From NCBI GenBank assembly GCA_028023455.1, contig JAQFVV010013090.1:126001-190000 (forward strand): a stretch of 64,000 nt of DNA, in the 5' to 3' direction. The DNA is from Epiperipatus broadwayi (Eukaryota; Onychophora; Udeonychophora; Euonychophora; Peripatidae). A program made the position numbers and the translations under genes. Of the stretch, positions 57,501 to 64,000 are shown piece after piece. The first letter of the stretch is position 1. Every line of letters starts with the position of its first letter. A model generated the notes under the pieces. It made no database searches. It saw nothing but the letters and a program-made list of their open reading frames with translations, and was not told the origin of the DNA.

Positions 57501-60500
57501 CGACATTGAAAATAACATGGACATAAAAAAATGATAATCTACAGATGGCACTCTTTTAAAAGATATGATGAAATTTCAAACAAATGAAGTATTTGGGTTA
57601 CTTTTGACAGTATTTAATAATATATCCAATCTGTTTATTCATTCAATTTAATTTTAAAACCATGGATTTTTTTGTAATATACAAACCCACCGAGCTGTAG
57701 CACTTAATCGTAAGAATATTCTACTTTCTTAATTTATAAAAATAAAGAGGATAGAAAAAACTAATAATTATTATGGAATCTCATAGTTATCTATTACAGT
57801 AAAAATACTTTCAAGAATTCTATTAAAAAGATTTTTTCCATCTAATGATTATTAGAGATATGTTTATTGTTTTTTTTTTGGAATCAAAACATGACTTTTG
57901 TTATCAAGAAAATGCAAGAGAAACATTGTCGGCAAGGATGTGATTTATATATATTGTTTTTATTGATTTATGACTAAATTAATTGAATAAGCTTATGGCA
58001 ATATTTATAATTAGTATAATGGCTAGAAACTGAAAACTGTTGTTTAACATGTTCACTGTCTGTAACTTTAATTTTGATTTTATGATAGTAGTCTGAAACA
58101 GTTTAGAGGTGCTTTCATAAAGTAGGCATCAAAATATAATATAGATTTTATGGTAGAGATTTTTATTTAAACAAATTAAAATCAAAAACAATAACTTTTT
58201 TTTTTTCTATATTTACAGCATGATAATGATAGCTATTTTTGGCAATTCAAAATCCAATCTAGAGTTTTTAATGCTTTACATAAACTCTATATCATAATTA
58301 ATAATTAATGTTTAAAAAACTCAAATTCTACCAGCCAGTGACAGAAAAAAAAAAAAATTCTTCAGCAACTTTTAATCTTAGTTTGAATGATTATCAACTT
58401 AAGAATATGAAATAATTTAAATGTCTTGAAAGCTTGTTTGACATAAAAGCAAACTGGGATGTAATATAGATACCTATGTATTGCAACTCCATTTAACAAA
58501 TTACAAGAGTATTTCATTTCATTATAATGACATAACTATTAGAACTAAATTAAATGTATATAAAATTATTATTTTGCTGAATTTATTATATGAAAATGAT
58601 ATCCGAATCTCTATTGATGAAGCATAGAGACATTAAAAAATTTTCATTTAAGAATATTCACCCACTATTGCGAAAGTTCATCTTCAGTAAATTAGACATG
58701 TGAAGTGAATGAACAACAAACTTCCTAAAAACGTATCTTATAGTGAATTTTAACATTTTTTTTTTATAAAATAAAAGTCAGACACTCTTAAAACATTTTT
58801 AAATTGTAGTGATTTCAATGGTTGAAAAACAATGGAAAACTACAGTTAGGCAAGATGTTGAAGTAAAGTTGGCTGCAGAAAAAAGATAAAAGAGTGTTGC
58901 AAGATGGCAAACTAAAGGATTCACATGTGATCTATAGAAATACATTTGTGTTCACGAATTGGTTTGTATAAATACTGTAAAACTTATTTTTCAAACTACA
59001 CTGCTATAGGAATGTAAAAGTGATACAAAGAATGTAATTTTTATCAATTTGAGAATCTAAACATATTGGAAACTATATAGATACAATTAGTTTATATTTA
59101 AAATAAAACATTTTCTTATAAAAATTTTATTTCTTATTTACAATTTTTAATTATGTTCAAAAGTTTGATAATTAGATAAAATTTCATTATTCAATGCAAT
59201 TTTTTAATACTCCTTTTACATTATTAAAAAAAGTAATATTTATGTAGATATTAATTTACAATATATTTAATAATTCTTTTAAATGTAGCAAATAAATATT
59301 TCAATTTTTCTATATCAGAAGTTGCTAAAAATTTTGCTGTGTCTTGAACCTAATTGACATTTTTAAAAATATATTGAAGATGCTTGCTTTGGCTAGTGAA
59401 TTAATTATCATAAATGTTACACATTATATATTTCTAGAAGAAAATTTTATGACAAATTTATTGGAATGTATTAAACTTATCAAAAAAAAAAAAACATTAA
59501 TAGAAAATTTCTAAAATAAATTGTAAATTATTTTTAACAAGAAAAAATTTGTGTATATATCTAATTTTATTTCTTTATATCAAAAATGTATTATAAAAAT
59601 TTAGTTAATTGCCCATTGGTTTTTAATAACAAAATGTTATTTAGCATATACTGTTAATAGTATAAATACTTAAAATTCTTCTTTTGCAAATACAAGAAGA
59701 ATTTGAGACATGGTTGAAAATTTTTCTGAAAATTACCTTAAGATGATTGCTTCACTTAGATAGAAAGTGAAAATATAATTCAAATAAATCATAATAAAAA
59801 TAGATATTTAATTTTAATTAAATTTTTAGATTTATGTTCAAACAAGATATTTTCTTCAAAAATGTTTTTAGAAAAATAATATACTAATTTACATGATTAG
59901 TCTTGTTACACAACTTTATGTTTAACTTGATTTCTGTGAAATTTGAAAAATCATAAATCTGTATTGCTCTGATGTATAATCATATTTACAATGTTCCTGA
60001 GTTGAAAACATTTTTATAAAATATATAGCTTGAAATATCTTATTTCTAACAGCATATTTCAGCATTGGTCTTAATTCAATATACTTTAAAAATAATCTCA
60101 TCTATCTCTTCTCTTTGGAAGGAGAATCATATTGCCACACGATATTAATTAGCATATCAGACAATACTCTCTTTTGTATCCTAACGTATTGCCAGAAGTT
60201 ACTGATTAAAAAACAATGACTACCACAAGATATAGATTGGAAATAAGGACACTACCATATCTACAATTCAGTTTCATAACATATATTAATAAATGTTTCC
60301 TAAGGAACAAATCTTCCCATTATTATATACTGATCAAGAGCTCATTAAGATTTAAACATCATGTATTTCAAAATCCTAGTATATTTTGGATATTATAGTT
60401 AATCAATATACTTTGCACAGGTGTTCTGAACAGGTTAATCAAAGTATAATATTTGCCCTATAATAATTTTTATATTTTAGCATATGAATGCTATCATTTT

Positions 60501-61624
60501 GGTCAAATGAATATATCCCAGTTCTAATAAGCATATATTGTTCTATTTAATGTTCTCACCATTTCTTTCTATATACAATTGTTATCATGAAGATCAATAA
60601 TTGTTCAGCAGATTAATTAATTATAGAGTTGAGTTTTATTATTTTAAATTATTTTACTCAATGCAGAATATCTTGCATAAATATAATTGAGTAATCATTT
60701 ATAAATTCTACAGATTAATTGATGATAATGATTGGGTGATCCGAAACTCAAATCGTTGCAAGTGTATTCTAATAGTGGTGATAAATTATATTACTCTCTA
60801 AGTAGGCCATTTTGAAAGAAGAAATGAAAATAAATTAAAGATTATTTGTTGTAAATAGTGTATTATAGTTCATTAATTGTTTAATAGTTGTTGTATCAAA
60901 ATAAAATTCTTATTGTTAATTTAATAAATATTTCAAGTGTGTTTTAAAAATAATTTAAAATAAATAGATATTTATCCCTACAGAAATGCTGCAGTGACTG
61001 AAGACCAACTGAAAGTTGCTTAATGGTAACATATGCAAAAGGGACTGAGATGTAAAATCCTAATTAGATATTATGTATTTATTTCAATGCTGTTTATCTA
61101 GTTAGATTCTAAATATATTATGAGGGCCAGTCAATGAATTGACCTGTCCTAATTCTAGTCATTGTGAAACTGATGGTGTTCAACAAGATGAACATATAAT
61201 ATCAAATTAATTACATGTATACACAATAAAAATCTCCCTTTCATATTGTGCAATCTTAAATTCTATTTCTTCATTAATAACTTCATTTTATTTTTTTTAT
61301 TTCCAGCTATTGCATGCCTTTAGATTTTACATTATTTAATTTCAGTCCTGTCTTTTCATTTGTCTTTCTAACATTTCAATAAGTTATTACATATAATCCT
61401 TTCTGCAAGTTGAGTTGTATCAGCATACATTAGATTGTTGATATTCTTCTGATTCATCTAAATTCAACTTCTTTATGATTTCAACACAAATTAAATAATG
61501 AGAGAAAAAATACTTTATTCTTTAATGCAAATAAATAGTAGATATCTTGACGTTTCTAATGCTGTCTTCAACTCTTCCAAAGTGCGAGAACAATAAAACA
61601 AGAGCATTTCTCTATTCTAGTGTT

Positions 61625-62100
61625 ATCTGGAGTAAGGTTTGAGTAATCAGTGATAAACAGATGCATATAAAATCCCTAACTTTAAATATTTAAATCCTCA
61701 TCTACAGACTGTTTGATTTTTGCTTTTATCCATGAGGCCCATGATTCAAAATTGAAAGGAATGCAGATATGCATCCAGCAAACATTTTACTTCATTTTAT
61801 CTGTCAAGCTAAAAACCTGAAATTTAAATAATATCTACATAATTGTTCAAGGTGTAAACTTTTAAAAGCTGGTGTGAATTTAAAGTTTTTAGCTTGACAA
61901 GTAAAATGGAATTAAATTAAAAGTGATCACTGAATGCACATCTGCATTTCCTTCCAATTTTGAATTCTAGGCCTCAATGACAAAGACAAAGCTAATAAGC
62001 CTATCTGAGTATGGGAATTTAAATACTAAGAATAGGAATTTCATATATAACTGATAATCATCTGATTATTCAAAAGTGGAGAGTTGCTTCTATGTTGTTT
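61625..62100. mobile_element. old foldback element related to family 1
   Basis: The left arm (about 61660-61840) and right arm (about 61880-62090) are imperfect reverse complements: TCAAAATTGAAAGGAATGCA with AAATGCAGATGTGCATTCAG, and GTCAAGCTAAAAAC with GTTTTTAGCTTGAC. The apex near 61850-61870 is short. The tips AAAACA near 61597 and AGTGGAGAGTTGC near 62080 resemble the family-1 arm tip, and the interior GCATCCAGCAAACATTTTAC resembles the family-1 arm interior. No clear target duplication. Confidence 0.65.
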
Positions 62101-63338
62101 TTAATCTGATAATTTTGCGATTTGCTGTGATATTACAAAATATTTTGATTTCCTGTTTTAATTACATCTAATAAAAATTTTGTGATGAATATATAAATAG
62201 AAGCATATTCTGCACACTAGTGCTATGCTGTTACTAATAAAATTAGATGTATACAATATTCCAAATATATTTATATATATACACACATACAAAATTATAG
62301 ATAGTTAAATTAATATTTATTTAAATTTTCAACAATTAGAATTAATAATGAGATAATGGTGTAAAGGACTGTCGAAATTCAAAAAATTCATAAATAGAAA
62401 AGAAATCTGAAACGGATTTCAGATTTAATATTAGTCTACCTGTGATAATAAAAATAAATGAAATTGAAAATAAGCTAGCTGTCATTGCTTCTAAAAATAA
62501 AATATACATTACTAAATAATCTAAAGATTAAACAGAGTTGCTTTGATTTGTTGGTTGCACAATAATTTAGAAATGTCACAGCCAAGGTTAAGATTTTTAA
62601 AACATTGATTACGAACATATTTAAAATGTCATTTAATGTACTTCTCAGTAAGTAGTTTACATTAATTATATAATGCCTTGTCTATTTAAAATTCTTTATT
62701 CAGAAAATTTTTTTACAAATATTTAATAATTACATTTATTGAATTATTTATTGTCTGTATTTTATAACAAAAAATACTGATTATGCCGGATTAAATCTTC
62801 AAGCCAGATAAAATTTTAATCCTATGTTCAAAAAATCTACTTTTTCCAAAATCTTGCTTACTATAAATATATGATTTTATTTAACCAAGAAAATCTATCA
62901 GATATTATTGAGTTTGGTTCTCTGCTTTCAGCTGAAAGTTATCTCATTAATAAGAATAAAAGAGAAGAAATATGATTCAAAACAATTTAATGAAAAATAA
63001 TTAGATATAAATACATAAACAGGTAAATAAATGGATAGATAGATAATTAGATGAAAAGTTAAATATTTACGAATAATAAACAAATTTTATATAAGAATTA
63101 CAACTTGATTGGCATTGTAAATTGATACATAGCTTCCATTCAAAGATTATTTTATGGAAATAAAATTTTATTCAGCATTTTTGGATTTCTTTTTTGTTGT
63201 TGTTATTAATCAGCACAGTATTCACAAACTTTATAAAAAAAAAAAATCTGAAAGATATTCCAACCAAGAGGTAGATTTATTCTCTAGTAGCTTTATTAAG
63301 TTTCTTCAAATCTGTCACTATATGGACTGGATAGATAA

Positions 63339-63860
63339 TCAATAACTATGTAATTCATAGTTATGTTTATCTACAAGCAGACAAATTCCATAGTCATAAA
63401 TGATCCTGAACTTGATAGACAGATTAAATCCAAATGGTTTTATTGTTGGAACTGGGAACAAAAAAAAAAAAATGGCTTCACAAGAAATGTATTTCTTATA
63501 CCATAATTCTTTAACGATTTTAAAGACTTTTTTTTTTTTTGTTAAACATCTAGAGCAAAGACCATGATTAAGTGAAGCTAAGTCTTGAATTGGTGGTAAT
63601 TCTGATCTACTTAGTAGCTTTTTGTACTTTTCTGTAAGATAACTTTTTTTTATGACATTTGGTAATGAAATATGTAAAAAATGGGAAGCCACTAAAAATC
63701 AATGAACTTGAGTAAGCCATCAATATGTTTCAAAATAATATTTAACACTGTATCATAAATTTAGTGGGGAGTTTCTCCACAAACAGGAACAGACTATTCA
63801 GTAAGAGAAAATGCTAATCTTTCAATGCCAATAATGTCAGTTGGTTCTCCAATTAAGTTT
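63339..63860 (-). pseudogene. decayed coding-like stretch of unknown origin
   Basis: Minus strand from about 63850: one frame reads NLIGEPTDIIGIERLAFSLT, stop, SVPVCGETPH, stop, IYDTVLNIILKHIDGLLKFI then stop. After a frameshift at about 63692 an open stretch of 117 codons follows: ASHFLHISLPNVIKKSYLTE, LLSRSELPPIQDLASLNHGL, CSRCLTKKKKVFKIVKELWY, FPVPTIKPFGFNLSIKFRII. The protein-like composition over about 500 bp with three in-frame stops and one frame change suggests a processed pseudogene or transposon ORF. I do not recognise the family. It has no splice sites fitting the PHF10-like gene. Confidence 0.4.
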
Positions 63861-64000
63861 TTTATTTTTATAAATTATTTTAGACCTAATCTTTGGCAGA
63901 TAAGAAAGATAAATTAGATCTCTTGATCCTAAATAACATGGAATAGTCATGTTTCAATGCATTATTGCAAAACAGAAAGTTATACTCAGTTTAAAAGAAA

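Larger units (their letters stand above)
54555..64000 (-). other. 5' intron of the PHF10-like gene, at least 9.4 kb
   Basis: No earlier PHF10 exon is visible up to the window edge; the N-terminal part of this protein is poorly conserved and could be missed if short. Contains a foldback-like inverted repeat (61625-62100) and a decayed coding-like stretch (63340-63860). The stretch 54570-61600 is AT-rich with simple A/T runs and nothing I can assign. Confidence 0.7.

Overview
The window looks like intronic DNA of a large animal gene. It is strongly AT-rich, dense in transposon relics, and holds no bacterial gene organisation. The only host gene I can support is on the minus strand: seven short exons (about 69 to 131 nt, at 54554-54424, 53886-53803, 40033-39966, 30892-30824, 25349-25221, 11777-11668 and 5608-5479). 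Each is bounded by AG/GT and their phases match exactly. Joined, they give 240 continuous codons that align along the SAY-domain part of PHF10 (BAF45a; SAYP in flies), a subunit of PBAF-type SWI/SNF chromatin remodelling complexes. The 5' exons should lie beyond 64000 and the PHD-finger exons before position 1. Introns run from 0.5 kb to about 13.8 kb. Base composition, long introns and the repeat mix (Penelope-like elements, RTE-type LINE, mariner, hAT, foldback elements) suggest an invertebrate, plausibly a mollusc such as an octopus. The species is inference.

Between the exons nearly everything recognisable is mobile DNA. From left to right: foldback insertions (0.65-2.7 kb); an RTE-type LINE relic (7.2-10.8 kb) with a foldback element nested in it; a small insertion flanked by 22-bp repeats beside an exon donor (11.4 kb); a foldback with 14-bp target duplication (14.6 kb); a mariner relic (15.1-15.7 kb); a terminal-inverted-repeat element with 8-bp target duplication and internal tandem arrays (16.9-18.5 kb); a foldback (20.5 kb); an old head-to-head Penelope-like pair invaded by a possible solo LTR (22.15-25.1 kb); a further Penelope-like relic (26.3-27.2 kb); a 102-bp hairpin insertion (29.9 kb); a head-to-head Penelope-like pair (31.3-34.0 kb); a second 1.67-kb inverted-repeat element with 8-bp target duplication (35.9-37.5 kb); a 101-bp insertion in one half of a tandem duplication (38.4 kb); a tandem plus inverted 397-bp repeat (41.55-42.84 kb); a young, nearly palindromic head-to-head Penelope-like pair (43.0-45.5 kb); a hAT relic (46.0-47.0 kb); and more foldbacks (47.4, 48.2 and 61.7 kb). 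The 49-61 kb stretch is otherwise featureless intron apart from the two exons.

Two patterns stand out. First, two Penelope-like structures, each consisting of two copies head-to-head with 3' ends outward, are flanked as whole units by target-site duplications (17 bp and 12 bp). This implies each inverted dimer inserted in one event. Their outer ends carry a tRNA-like module followed by a hammerhead-ribozyme-like core. Second, at least five sequence-unrelated families of small insertions share one plan: a unique 35-65 bp head, then a long inverted repeat, flanked by 12-14 bp target duplications. That resembles LINE-mobilised, hairpin-forming non-autonomous retroposons.
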